This document shows, in pieces, positions 21,889-33,660 of a stretch of DNA of 64,000 nucleotides; position 1 is the stretch's first letter, and every line of letters begins with the position of its first letter. The translations under genes were made by a program, and so were the position numbers. Below the pieces are notes generated by a model that worked only from the letters and a program-made list of their open reading frames with translations, was not told the DNA's origin and did no database searches. The DNA is from Ricordea florida (Eukaryota > Cnidaria > Anthozoa > Corallimorpharia > Ricordeidae): NCBI GenBank assembly GCA_949710005.1, contig OX453275.1, forward strand, positions 13,581,651 to 13,645,650. The letters are read 5' to 3'.

Positions 21889-22084
21889 TGGACAGCACTT
21901 TGCTATTGTCCCACCTCCTGCTTCGTTTCAACTGACAGCCGGGTGAAATTCTTTCAATACGGCTGTGGTACGTCTACAAACTATTTAGCGGCTTTTAAAC
22001 AGTAAACTTCATTAGACCTAGAACGATCATTTATTGTGTGGCTGGTTCCGTGAGCTGGAAAGATGAGGAGAATGATGATTCCCC

Positions 22085-22170
22085 GGTCAATAAAAACCCT
22101 AAAAAAACTCGGCCAATATGTGACGACCTTGACTTCATGCTTTGTCAATAACGCCCATATCGAAAAAACG
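22085..22170 (-). repeat. GGCGTTATTGACCAAGC interspersed repeat, copy 3
   Basis: On minus it reads GGGCGTTATTGACAAAGCAT, GAAGTCAAGG, ATATTGGCCGAGTTTTTTTA. It is the closest match to copy 1 at 9832-9905. Confidence 0.6.
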
Positions 22171-22534
22171 TGTTCTTTCTTCTATTGTAGCTGAGAAAGT
22201 AGAATGAATTGAATTAGTAGCCCAGAAAGAGAATAAAATCTTTTAAGTTTATTTTAAAAAACGAACTAAAAAAGATTCGATAACTTACCCCCTAGATGTC
22301 GGTCCTTCTGCCCATACAATCTCTTATAATGTATTTTCACGGTCGTATAATCGTGATCCTTTGGTAAGTGCCATTATAAAGTTGATGCTTTTTTTCTTGG
22401 GAGGGGAGGGGTGGGGATCTAATTCTTTAGAATTGGTTTTGCTTTCTTATATTCGAGGTAGGTAAAATTCTATGATTAAAAAATTTGATCATAAGAGATC
22501 CGTGCGGCAGCTATCTCTATGGAATCTTGTTTCT

Positions 22535-22615
22535 GGGCAAGGGTTCCCTGCTAGCAGAGGTCTCTCACGGCGCGGCAACGTGAGAGACCTCTGCTAGCAG
22601 GGAAGGGCAAGGGTT
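22535..22615. mobile_element. 26-bp perfect hairpin bounded by GGGCAAGGGTT direct repeats
   Basis: Arms 22544-22569 (TTCCCTGCTAGCAGAGGTCT, then CTCACG) and 22579-22604 are perfectly complementary around a 9-nt loop GCGCGGCAA. An identical 11-bp direct repeat (22535-22545 and 22605-22615) brackets it, overlapping the left arm by 2 bp. The structure resembles a minimal transposed foldback with a 9-11 bp target duplication. No coding capacity. Confidence 0.8.
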
Positions 22616-24938
22616 GAAATGGACAAATTTATATCTGTAAAAAACATCACATGTAGCGGAATCAAGCGTAAGTAAACCGAATAGGAAGTCATGACAAATA
22701 TGATGACATCATGAGTGTAGTTTCTTTGGGAACCAACCTCTTTCGGCTTGAAAGTATTACGAAAAACATGTACACAACGTTCTAATACGAGGGCGCACGA
22801 TAATAAAGCGCTGTCCGTTTCTTTTACGAGGTTAGCTTACCTTCAGTTATATACGGGCGAAGAGATGGCGTGAGCTTACAGTCTCAAACTGGATTGAGAG
22901 AGTTTTCTTTAATCTTTTTTTTCGTCGATCCTCTTTCTTTTCTACCCATGCCAACCATGTTCTTGGGAGTTGTGTCTTTGTATGTATCCCCAGATTCCTG
23001 CCAGTAAGACAGGATTAAAGATTTCGGACCAAGCAACTGGCTGAAATGCTTTTGAAGTGGATTGTCATCGTGGCAAACTCCAGAAAATTCACAGTTGTAT
23101 ATAGTAGGATTGGTGCGAAATGGTGCATAGAAATACGAGGTATGACGTAATTGCTTGTCGCATCTGGCATCTCAAATTTTCTTGGTCGCAGCTTGCATTT
23201 TGTCTGGCATTTGGAATTTTCCAAATTTGAATTATGCGTGCCCTCTGCCGCAGAATCGTGCTGCCAGGAAATCTTGGCGTGATACAGTAAGACGGTTTCG
23301 TTTTGTTGTCACTCTCATTTGGAATCGTCCGTAGGACCCCTGTTTCTGCCTCTCTTTTTTGTTTACCGATAATATAAGCACCCCACCCTCCTGCGCATAA
23401 ATTTGTTTCCTTCCCTCATTCCTACACGCTTTGAGTACAAAGGATGACGGGAATGTAGGCGAAAAATGATGGCTCCTTTGGTAAAGAAGACGCGTTACCA
23501 TTTCCAGGTAGTAGTACCATGCTAGCGGTTGTCTTTACAGTTAGTTCAAGTAACTGTCAGTTAATACTTTTATCGTTTATTGTACTTTATCTTTCGTCCT
23601 TTTAAGGGACCTTCGCCCTATAAGAAAAGAAACAGTCTAAACTCTCGCACAAAATGGCGAATTTTTAATACGACAAAATGAAGAATCCAATTCATGATCA
23701 CGGCTGTTGTTGAGCACAAAAAATATTTATCCCTCTTGAAACTTTGCTAGAAGGAAAAAAAAGCATGCAGGTGCCGGGAATGTGGTATTTTATGTTTCGC
23801 AGCGGGATTGTATGCCTGTTGGCATGCTTGACATGCTTTTCTCGGGAAAAGTTGTTGAGGTTCTATACATTTACAGAAGCAACTGGTACAGAGTCAGTTT
23901 GACTTTTTAGTATAAGCCGACACTTGCTGCAGCAAAGAAAGTAGTACAGCGGAAAGCCGTGACTGACTGACCTATGCCATGACCTTGAATCGCACCTACA
24001 GTCGAGTTTTTATAATGACGTGTCGTTTCATGACCCTTAAAGCCGCCATTCCTCGCATTCTGTGGGGCTTACAGTCCGCATGGTTTGTCGACCACTTATA
24101 CCTTGCTAAACGAAATAGAGCGATTGGAAGTTTTCAGTCTTTCAGCGTTGAGAAGATATTGAAATTGACTTTCTGTCCGGTTAGAGTTTTGTCTATATTA
24201 TACCGGATAGCTTTTCGTGCCGTCATGAAAAATGGGCTGGCCAAGTAGGAACGAAAAGGGCTCAGAACTGGAACAAGACTGGCGGGCCGAAACAAAATTC
24301 GCTCCGAAACTAGTGTTTTGTGTGGGAACAAAAGGCCTGTCCGATTTGTTTTTGTGTATGTCTTGGCTAATCTGTGGTAGGTTGAAAAAGGTTAATATAA
24401 TGACCTCAAAAGATGTGAAAAGATTGGCAAAGGAACACATCTGAAAATTCAAATGGTGGTAGCTGTTGTGAGTGTCTTTCCTTCCTCAGACACCGTGCTT
24501 GCCAGTTATTGTGTATGGAAATAGTATTGCTAAAAACTATTGAGTGGGGAAGGGAATGTCTACAATATGGTCAGTGGATTGTGTTGGAAGGGGTTGTCCT
24601 TGGAATGCTTTTGCAGTGCATCAAGTCTATACTCAGTTATATTTTTCTTCAGGGTGGTGATAATTGTATAAAAAATATAAACTTCTTCATAAAAAGAGAC
24701 TTGTAGTTTTTCCAAGAAAGGCAAACATAGTCATTGGTAATGTCTTTGTTTCGAAAAGCTTCAGCAGTTTGCAAAATAATGCTTGTAATTGTTTTGCTTT
24801 AACAGGGGGCTGTTGCTGACAAAAAGAGTGGCCTGCAAGGTTTTGGTATAATAGGTTGGCACAAAATGAGGTATTTTGCTCTTCAGTTGTCACTACATTT
24901 AACATTAAATAAATGTTACGTAATTATGTCATAAACTG
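22616..24938. other. Spacer, no confident feature
   Basis: Many short open frames on both strands, none with a domain, signal peptide or matching splice sites. No RNA gene recognised. Confidence 0.35.
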
Positions 24939-25040
24939 TTAACCCTTTAAGCCCTGATAGTGTCTTTAGAGATTTTACTCTGGCTAATGCCAGATGATTT
25001 TACTTGTTACTGGGAGACCCCTTGGGGCTTAAAGGGTTAA
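24939..25040. mobile_element. TTAACCCTTTAAGCCC MITE, copy 1
   Basis: A 102-bp palindromic element starting TTAACCCTTTAAGCCC and ending GGGGCTTAAAGGGTTAA, with the interior block GATTTTACTCTGGCTAATGC. The same family occurs at 49584-49685, 52567-52718 and 54547-54698. It is non-coding. Confidence 0.92.
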
Positions 25041-25127
25041 CTGGATCCTGATGTTGGTACAGCATACTATTTACCGGTGTAACATACACTGCATGTATAG
25101 ATGTTATGGAAACATGAGTATGTGATA

Positions 25128-25264
25128 TATATGTTGTAGTTCAATTTTTTCCTTGGTTTAAATTTTATTTTCCTTTGCTTTTTGGTATGGTAATGTATGA
25201 TAATGAATTTGAAACAAAGGAAAATAAAATTTAAACCAAGGATAAAAGTGAACTACAACATATA
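25128..25264. mobile_element. 137-bp foldback MITE
   Basis: Left arm TATATGTTGTAGTTCAATTT ... TTTATTTTCCTTTG and right arm its near-perfect inverse (about 50 bp each), separated by a spacer of about 30 bp. The long arms and TA-rich ends fit a non-autonomous element. Confidence 0.88.
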
Positions 25265-26149
25265 GATTAGTAGCACAATCACCCCTCCCATTTAATGGTC
25301 AGCCAGGTTTACAAGTGAATATCTCGCGGTAGTTGCAAAGAAACACCGTAAGATTTTGAAATGTTTGGGGGAAATGGCAGTTCTTTCAAATGAACTAATC
25401 AATTTTCTGATGGTTCAAACAAAAGCCTATGAAAAATGGAACTACTTGTTCTAAAATGTGCTAATTTGGCCTTAACGCGTTACAGAAATGTGCACCTATG
25501 CGCACATTCACAAGCTTACCGTGCCTTGTTAAACCACAAAGCAGTCCCAAAACAAAAGAAATCAGTAAAGCAATAACTAAAAACATAACTGGTGAAGTTT
25601 AAGGGGAATTACTTTATTATAAGGATAAAAACATGAGATTACTATTTCTGGTCCCCATGTAACGCACCCGCTCAGTCGTTTTACCTCTTCAAGGTTATTC
25701 GGGATTTGTCACTTTCTAAAATCATAATACGAATTAAAACCCTGGGGCCGTAATGGGCTTTACTCAACTATGCTCAAGCTAACTTTATCTGTTCATGTGG
25801 CCAGATACAACCTAATGTAGCCGATGTGAGAGCGATTTGAAGTTGACTGAAACACAATTTATCTTTCCACAATAGCGTCAATTGCAACGACAGTTCACAA
25901 TATTTTGATATCAACTCTTGATAAACCTGACATCAAACCGACAACGCACTGTTGGGCTTATATCGATTTGTCTTTGTTCCGAATTGTAGCTCTTTTAACA
26001 TCATAAAGCACGAGATATTCTTGATTGAATAAAACTGAAACACTTTCTGGTGAAATTGCTGTGCTCGCAAAGCGTAACGAAGGATCAACAAGCATGTAGG
26101 GTCACGCAAGCCATTTCTAACTGCAGGGGTTTCAGTATTTTTTTAAGTA

Positions 26150-26310
26150 GGAGGGTGCAAATGGTTTAGTAGGCGGGGAAGCCTGGCACTTGATGGCCGG
26201 AGGCCAGAGCCTCTAGGGGGGGGTCTGGGGACATGCTCCCCCGGAAAATTTTGAAAATTAAACTCTCGGAAATGCATTTTCCAGCAGTCTGAGAAGGAAA
26301 TTTTCAAGTT
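26150..26310 (+). repeat. Dispersed repeat fragment with GGGGGTCTGGGGACATGCTC
   Basis: GGCCGGAGGCCAGAGCC, GGGGGTCTGGGGACATGCTC and CCCCGGAAAATTTTGAAAAT form the sort of block I recall as common interspersed sequence in marine invertebrates. Boundaries and class are unknown; copy number cannot be judged from this window. Confidence 0.4.
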
Positions 26311-26414
26311 TTATGGCCTTCATTTTGCTGGCAAAAACTGCCAAGATTTTATAATTTTATTTCCTTAGATACTTGAACACACATGTACAGTACCGCTCAG
26401 AAATAAGCGTCCAT

Positions 26415-26515
26415 CGCATACGCAGCGTATACGCGTATATACGCATTCGCATACGCGTATATACGCATACGCATACGCGTATACTCGTATACGCATACGC
26501 ACATACGCAGTTCTT
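26415..26515. repeat. Left subterminal CATACG palindromic array
   Basis: Repeats of CGCATACGCGTATATACGCA, so the array is nearly its own reverse complement. Mirrored at 28870-28975. Confidence 0.9.
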
Positions 26516-27451
26516 TGTTATTCATTGCAAAAATTTTCTTTGTTTAGTATTGTTGAGAAAAACAAAAGAAATAGCAGTGCGAGAAAAACTTGAAAAAGCG
26601 GCAGCCGATCGAGCAGTGTGAAATTTGCACAAAACTATAGTCACTGTGCCGTAAAAACAAGCTATCGTATTTCATATCTATTTGGTTGTCTTTTTGTCAA
26701 GGAAAAGAAAATCTGCCGATTAAACTAATAATAAGATATACCAAAAAGAATCATCGTCAATGAAACCAGTAAACTTCTCCGACAACTAGCAAGTTTTGAT
26801 TCAAAGAGAGAAGCGGTTCGTGGAAACAGTCACGCATTATTTCGCCAGCGACTATTTCCGCCGTATACGCACTCAGGAGTTTGTAAACAGAGTGTGTACA
26901 ATATGCGAGCCAACGAGCCAGCGAGTCATGCGAGTCAATATGCAAGCCATGCGAGTCAACAAGCGAGCCATGCGAGTCAGCATAAAATAACTTTGTTTTT
27001 AACGTAAACTACAAAAAAACTAGCCTCTGTAACTAAGTAACGTATTTATTCCAAAGGCACGTCATTTAAAATTCACCTTCAGAAAAATTCGTCTAACATA
27101 CAAATTGAACGAGGTGAAACAATAACAAAGGGAGAATTCGTTAAACATTAGGTTTAAAGGTTCTTCCTCGGTCACGTTTAATGAGTCACACCATATGTGG
27201 TAAGTCACGATAAAAACATAGATTTCTCGAAGCAGGCGGGTCATAACGTAGTGTTAATCTCCGCTTATTGGCCTCCAGGAGGCTTTGCAGACGTCCATTT
27301 GCCATGAATCTGTAATAGCATGTAAATGATATGCATGAATTTTCAATCGTTTGCATTTTGTTACACTCATAAATAAAACATCAAATCTCAAAATTTAACG
27401 ACAACAAAACAAAACAAAACAAAACTTACTTGAACGAAAGATGGAGGCTAC

Positions 27452-27820
27452 ACTTCAGAATACCCGGCCACGATTGCGTGACATCAAAGTTCTGCTCCCG
27501 CAGTCAATAAATATTTACATATGGAAACAAATACCTAGTTACATAATCCCGTTGCCGAAAACAAGCACAATACACATGAACATACCTTGTTCTATAATCC
27601 ATGTGCCGAAAACAAGTAATCCATGCCATATCTCTTTTTTCCCACTGTGGGACTGCGGGACTGCGGGAGCACTAGTTCTATACCCACTCCATCCACGTTA
27701 TTTCTTTTAAAATATTTTTTGGCCCATTTCCCTATTTTAATTTCATGATTGAGATCGCGGCTGCGGCACCACGGGAGCACGAGATTAATGTCATGCAATC
27801 GTGGCCGGGTATTCTGAAGT
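27452..27820. mobile_element. 369-bp nested inverted-repeat element
   Basis: ACTTCAGAATACCCGGCCAC at 27452 continues with GATTGCGTGACAT and is mirrored by ATGTCATGCAATCGTGGCCG ... CTGAAGT ending at 27820: 33-bp TIRs with one mismatch. Inside, ATAATCC..TGCCGAAAACAAG is repeated twice. It sits within the 26388-29010 element. Confidence 0.85.
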
Positions 27821-28869
27821 TGCTCAAAACTATATTGAAAGGAGAGCGAGGATAGCGAAAACTCATGTCAAATAGCCAAAGGCCGGAGAAAGGAAAATGG
27901 ACTTTGAACTAACATCTGTCTCGCAAGGCGCACATGATGATTCGCATGACTCGCTGGCTCGGAGTTTGTCAAGACCCTTGTAAACAACGCGACACTCGCA
28001 TCCATTCAGTGCGTTGTCTTTAAAACTTCTCTTCAAATGGGGTAAAGTTGTTTGTCTTACCTTGAAGTAAATGTTCTAGAGCGAATATCGTTCGGTATTT
28101 CGAGACAAATAGACGGGAATTTTTGTTCACTTAAAATGATTGCCTTGTCAAACGAGTTTGCGGAGACAGCTTCTGAGAGAGAGAAAGAGAAAGCAAAACA
28201 AGCAAGCTTCATATGCAAAATATTTATTTAACCTAAGTTGACAACTCGATTGCGATAAACAAAAATGTTCACTTTCATTTCGAATGCTGACAATACAGAA
28301 AAGTACAACATCGAAAACAAAATACGACTAAGCGAGTCGCTGTTAAATTCGAAGTTTACAAATCGATTTGTGAAAAATATAATGTTCACTTTCACTTCGA
28401 TGTTCTATGAATTTTTTTATGATGCGCCGTGAACATTTATTAACTTTTATGCAAGATAAAGTTTTTGACCTTCGGCACGCGCCGGCGAGACTTGAATGCT
28501 AATTGTTGTCTATTGTAGCGTCACTGCAAGTAGCGAAAATAATATGATCTCTGGTTCTATTCGGCGTAAATCGGTGATTTAAACGGTAAAATGGCCTTTT
28601 AGGTAGAAGCGGTGTTCCATGCAAGTTTTTATGATGCGTCGGGAATATCTATAAACTTTTATGCAAGATAAAGTTTCGGTGTTTCGACACTCGCCAGCAA
28701 GACTTGTTCGCTTGTAGTTGATTCTCTATTGTAGCGTCGCGGCAACTCTCTTTGGCACGGCACGATTTATTCATTCTACCATACACTTTTAAATGTCGCA
28801 ATGTCGGGTCATTGAAAGAACAATCAACTATCAACAAAAGAAAAAACAATGCAGCTAGCTTATACATAC

Positions 28870-28975
28870 TAATGAGCATACGCGCACACAGAGTATACGC
28901 GTATATACGCATATGCATACGCGTATATACGCATACGCATACGCGTATGTACGCATACGCATACGCGTATTTTGC
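28870..28975. repeat. Right subterminal CATACG palindromic array
   Basis: ATACGCGTATATACGCATAC-type units adjoining the right TIR of the 2.6-kb element; mirror of 26415-26515. Confidence 0.9.
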
Positions 28976-29356
28976 ATATATTTTGGGACGCTTATTTCTG
29001 GGCGGTACTGTAAGATAACCCACCACACAACATGACTTCAAGAAAAACATTATTGGCATGGGTTAAACTATTAAAATTGGCAAGTGAAATCACCAGAATA
29101 CGATATATTATCACACACCAAACTACAGTGTGTTCTTTAATGCAGTTTTTGGGCCTGCAAATATAAACGTTTCTTCAATTGCTTTTGTTGACAGAGTCTA
29201 TCTTGTTTTCTGCTTCACAAGTTATAGACATAGGCCTATCTTGTTTTCTACTTCACAAGTTATCTTACTCACAATACATTTTACATTACTTTTACAGTTC
29301 CTCAATTAACTCTTTAGCACATTGTTTTTCTTTACAAACAAGTGAGAAAATGAGTC

Positions 29357-31649
29357 CTACTCAAAGTCAGAGCCATAGTCAGAATCATCACTATCTGAAT
29401 CTGGCAGCTCCAATGCCTTTGAAGTTTCATTTACTTCTTCTGCAATGTAAGGATCACACGTCTGCACACCAGCATCCACAGCTGTTGCAGCAGCTGCATT
29501 CTCATTCATTACTGAACTGACTGAACTGGCCACAACTGATGTGCTGACAAACTTGGGAGGACACTTTCTCCTTGGTTTGGCAGCTAACCAAGCAGCAACA
29601 GACAAATCAACAACCACTTCAAATTTCTTGCTCCCCACTTCAGGTCCATTAATTAGAATGTGAAGAAGGGAATTGAGCATGTCATTCTTCATTCTACTGC
29701 GAAGTCGTGTCTTCATCAGCTTCAAATAACTAGCAGCCCTTTCCGGCCATGCATTAGACACTGGGAGAGCAATTACTGCCTCTGCCACCTTCGCAACCAG
29801 GGGGAGGTTAAAGGGAACCAGATCTTTCATAAACAATAGCTTGTGGAGGCACCAGTCAGTTAGAGTGGTTGTAGGGTTGCTTCCAGTTCTTCCAGCAGGC
29901 TTTCTAACTTCCTCAGGCAGGTCCTTCTTCCATTTCACCAAGTCGTACTTGAATACCTGCCACTCATCCATCAGCTGCTTCTTGTCTCTTTGGTCATCCA
30001 AGTACTGTTCTGCTAGCAGTGTCACTGCTGCATTGCCATACTCAGCAAATCCTGGTTGGCCCCTTTCCGGAACTTGGGATGGATCAGAAATGCTGAAAGT
30101 GGATAGAAGTGGAAGGCCAGGAAATCTATTCTTTATGGTGCCTTTCAATGAATTTACATATTTCGTCAGGAAATTGTGGAGATACAGCTTGTCTCTGTCA
30201 GAAGCAGTAAGATCAGCTTGTTCCAATCTGCCTCCAGGTGATAGATCTCGCAGAAATTCTGTGACTGGTACACCTGTCGGGGCAATCTTGTCAAGGTCAT
30301 CAGTGCACTTCTGTATTGCTGGCTGAATGTGTGAGAAGGAAACCTTTCCTTGCTGGAACGTACAGCTGAGCTTGTTGAGAACGGGAAGTATGTGATGCAT
30401 GACTGTTACCACCCCAATGAATTTAACGTTGTGCATCTTTCCAAGGAGACCTGCTGCCTGAGCATCTTTCTTATCAAGTTGCTTAAGTGTAAGCATGTGG
30501 GGTAAGTAATCTCTATGTACACCCTCTACAGCCTGGCCAAGAGACAGCCATCTCGTACGAGTGGCTTTAGCAAGTCTACGCAGGCACCTATCTTTAGCCT
30601 CTTTAGAAGGCTCTTGCAGCTTTTTGAAATTCAGTTGGATTTTAAGATATGCTGCAAGCCGTTTGGGGGAATTTTCAAAAAATTTCCAGACCTGAAAAAC
30701 CCATCTCTCAACTTCCTGCACGTATGCAATGCCCTCACTTGTTTCACAGCAAGCAAGTGACAGTTTATCGCAGATGCAGTGGATACTGACAAGGTGTTTG
30801 TTCAATTCTTTGAGTCTTGTGGCCACACCACTGTTTGGGCCAGTCATCACTGATGCTCCATCACTGCAAAGGCCGTTGAGCTTCCCCATTGGCAAATCAC
30901 ATTGATTTAACTCTGCCACAAGAGTAGTCGTTATGGTTTCTGCATTTGCAGAATCTGATTCAGCAAGGAGATCGTTAGCGCTTAGAAACTTAATCTCTGT
31001 GCTTCCAGAAGTGCTGTTCCAAAACTGCACAAATGTGATTAGTTGCTCAGTAACAGCAATGTCTGTCACCTCATCAATTAGGAGACCATAAGACCCTGCT
31101 TTCTTTATTTCTTTGATGATCAAGTTCTTGATCACATCCCCAGTTGTCAAGAACATTTCTCTCACTGAAGCGGGAGATTTGTGGTCAAAATACTGCATTT
31201 TGTCTAATCCAACTGCCCGGAACAGATTCAGCAATGAAAAAAACTTGACGTTAGCAACCGCCTCCTTTGCCAACCAGTACAAGGCTGCAAAAGCATTGTA
31301 CAGAACATCATTGCATTGGTCTGGGCGGGTGGGGTGAGATCATTCATGGACTGAGGTGGCAGCCAGAGGCACCTTCTATATGCTGATGTCCAATCTCACC
31401 ATCTGGTTCCTCCGTAATTCAGCTACTAGCTGCAAGTGAGGAAAAGTGGCACCTTTACCTTTACCTCTACCCTTTACCTTTTACCTTAACCTTTCGAAAT
31501 GCAAATCACGTTCACTTGACATCGCTCATTAAAACTTGAACTGTAAAATGTAAAAACAACTGACCTTTTGATTTCTTTGGAACCACGGCGAAAAATTTAT
31601 CAAGGACACCTTGAGTATGAGCAGGTCTCTTTTTCGTGTTATCCATCAT
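29357..31649 (-). CDS. hAT-superfamily transposase-like gene (ZNF862-like), two-exon model
   Basis: The main minus-strand frame (31282-29357, open a little further to about 31324) encodes about 641 residues of an RNase H-fold hAT transposase. Near residue 70 is YGLLIDEVTDIAVTEQLITF (first acidic motif), near 135 LNGLCSDGASVMTG (second), then HCICDKLSLAC and TRTRWLSL. The C-terminal dimerisation region (about residues 510-580) contains LPLVAKVAEAVIALPVSNAW and ERAASYLKLMKTRLRSRMKN. The end is acidic (DSDSDDSDYGSDFE). A possible first exon lies at 31649-31565: it starts MMDNTKKRPAHTQGVLDKFF, contains the PIP-box-like QGVLDKFF, and ends AAAAG|GTCAGT. The link is not proven: the best acceptor I saw (TTTTCCTCACTTGCAG near 31440) leads to a stop in the required phase. 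No BED zinc finger is visible. It could be an active element, a decayed one, or a domesticated gene; the long intact frame favours recent activity or selection. Confidence 0.8.
31451..31495. repeat. TTTACC/CTTTACC simple repeat
   Basis: ACCTTTACCTTTACCTCTAC and similar hexamer steps, located in the presumed intron of the hAT gene. Confidence 0.8.
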
Positions 31650-32039
31650 CACAAATGGCCATTTGCTTTTCAGTCACATGAAGCATCACGCACATCTGTT
31701 ATGTAACACTTGAAGAGGGAGTCCTGGTGTGTACTTTTGAAACAACTACGTAAGAGATGCATTTCAACGAAACACGATCGCAAATCGGGTCGCTAATATT
31801 TGTTACTTTCCTTGACAAAAACTCTGTAAATTGAAAACCGATTCTTTTCATGGAGAAAAAAAAACTATAATTCAAAGAAGAGAAAGCAGGAGGGAGCGGG
31901 AAAGGTTAGATCAGGTTAGTTGAATGCTTTGGTTTAACCTGGTTTAATCGGGTTTTTCATTTCGCTCAAAGGCGGGTACCGTGCTCAGAGTACACAGGTG
32001 ACAGTACCCGGGTCCCGGCTTCTAATAAAACCCCTGGGT

Positions 32040-33660
32040 TTAACTGGCCATAAATCTTCCCAGTTGGCTCTGTTCAGAACTTTGTAATGCAAACTTCAAT
32101 ACAGCATGCATTAAGTAAATGTGATGTAATCATGGTCATGTGGTCAAACATTCTTGGCTGTACATGTCCAGTAGTGTGTTATCCCTAAAACATGTGTTAA
32201 GTAACTTAGCATGCTATAAAGGACGTTATCACACAGGTGGCAACACTGTTTTGCCTCAGGCCTTTAGCTGAATACAGTAGCTGGTAATGCAGACTGTCAG
32301 TATACCTGTATCTCATATGCATAAGTGACCATGATTTATACATTTTAATTAAGGCACACATATATGATTTTGTCACAAACTGTGTATAATAGTTGGTCTT
32401 GCTAAATGTAACTGCATTCTGATGTACACATATAGAATACAGATGTATGTGATGTAAGATGTATAGTGCTTTGTCATGCAGTGTTGGCTGTGTTCAACAG
32501 TGGCTACGTGGGTGCACAAAGTAACATGCTGTAAATGTGATCTCATGTTGCATACAAAGTGTATATTAATGATAATAATACCCTAACTTACCGTGTATGC
32601 TCTGTGAAACTGTTAACTGTATACAGCTGTCTCTACATTATGCACTGAGAAAAATTATTTGATATAAACTTGAGCATGACATAAATGCTTTATTTTGTTA
32701 CACCATTTTGGCATTCCCCACAGTCATTATAATATTATGCATGAAATAAGTGTATTATAAGTTTACCTGATTGTATGAAATGCATGAATATTTTGTCACA
32801 AACTGGTGGCTTTGTCTAGACGCTGGTTGTAGAAACTAGAAACATGTCTCAATAGATTTTAAAGGTGTTTACAATGTGACTAAAAGTACTTTCTTGGCGA
32901 CAAAAAAGTCACATTTAGTGGCGACCATTTTATTGTGATAAATAAAATACTTAAGGTGAAAAATAATTTCCTAGAAGTCTCGTTTTTGCTTTGCTACAAA
33001 GTGAATCAATCAAAATCATGCAAATTAATCTTCAAATGTGTACCTTTATTAAAATGGCCTTCAAATCACTACTGCATTTTATTCATGGTGATCATGGTCA
33101 CAACATTTTTTTTGAAAGGCTGCTTAATAAAAAAGCACTTTGTCGCCGGGACTGGCTTTTGAAGCTAGCGCCTGCTTTCTTTCATCCAAAAGCCATAAAT
33201 TAATTATCTGTAGTGGAGGAAACGCTGTGTGATTTTCGTAGTTTGCTGCTGTCCAGTAAATGCCAGGAAACAAGATTGTTGTTGGAGTGCAAACAATAAG
33301 AGTTTCTAAAGCTTTCAAAATTATTTGGTGAATAACAACAAATGAGGTTCATATCTGATTTTCCGTTTCTGTACTTTTTGCAAACTACATAATTGAATTT
33401 GGCAACCACTTTTTCTTTGAAAGTCGCTAAATGGCAACTTGCGAATTTTTTCAATTTACAGCCCAGCGATTGTGTGATGCATACATTATTTAATGGCTAA
33501 TGTCATGCAAAGGTAACTGCAAGCATTGTTTTGTCACAAACTATAGTCTCTGTTCAATGGTTTGTACTGCAAACGTTGATTGCATAATGCATAAGCTAAT
33601 GTGATAAAAGCATGGTCATTTGATACATACACTTTCTACAAAAGATTATTGACTTTGTCT
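32040..33660. repeat. Degenerate long tandem repeat
   Basis: TTTTGTCACAAACT recurs at about 32371, 32793 and 33530. A block GCAAAC(T/G)T..ATGCAT..TAATGTGAT..CATGGTCAT recurs near 32090-32150 and 33565-33625. Spacing is irregular (about 420-740 bp). It looks like an old tandem array or several copies of one AT-rich repeat. There is no coding evidence. Confidence 0.5.

Larger units (their letters stand above)
26388..29010. mobile_element. 2.6-kb TA-flanked DNA transposon without transposase
   Basis: Left end CAGTACCGCTCAGAAATAAG (26388) and right end complementary to CAGTACCGCCCAGAAATAAG (ending 29010) are 25-26 bp TIRs differing at one position, each flanked by TA. This points to the Tc1/mariner/pogo superfamily. 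Immediately inside both TIRs lie arrays of CATACGCATACGCGTATA-like self-complementary hexamers (26415-26515 and 28870-28975). The interior carries a CGAGTCATGCGAGTC array (26890-26985), a direct repeat of about 130 bp (28405-28540 and 28625-28750) and a smaller nested element. No open frame looks like a transposase, so mobility would need help in trans. Confidence 0.85.
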
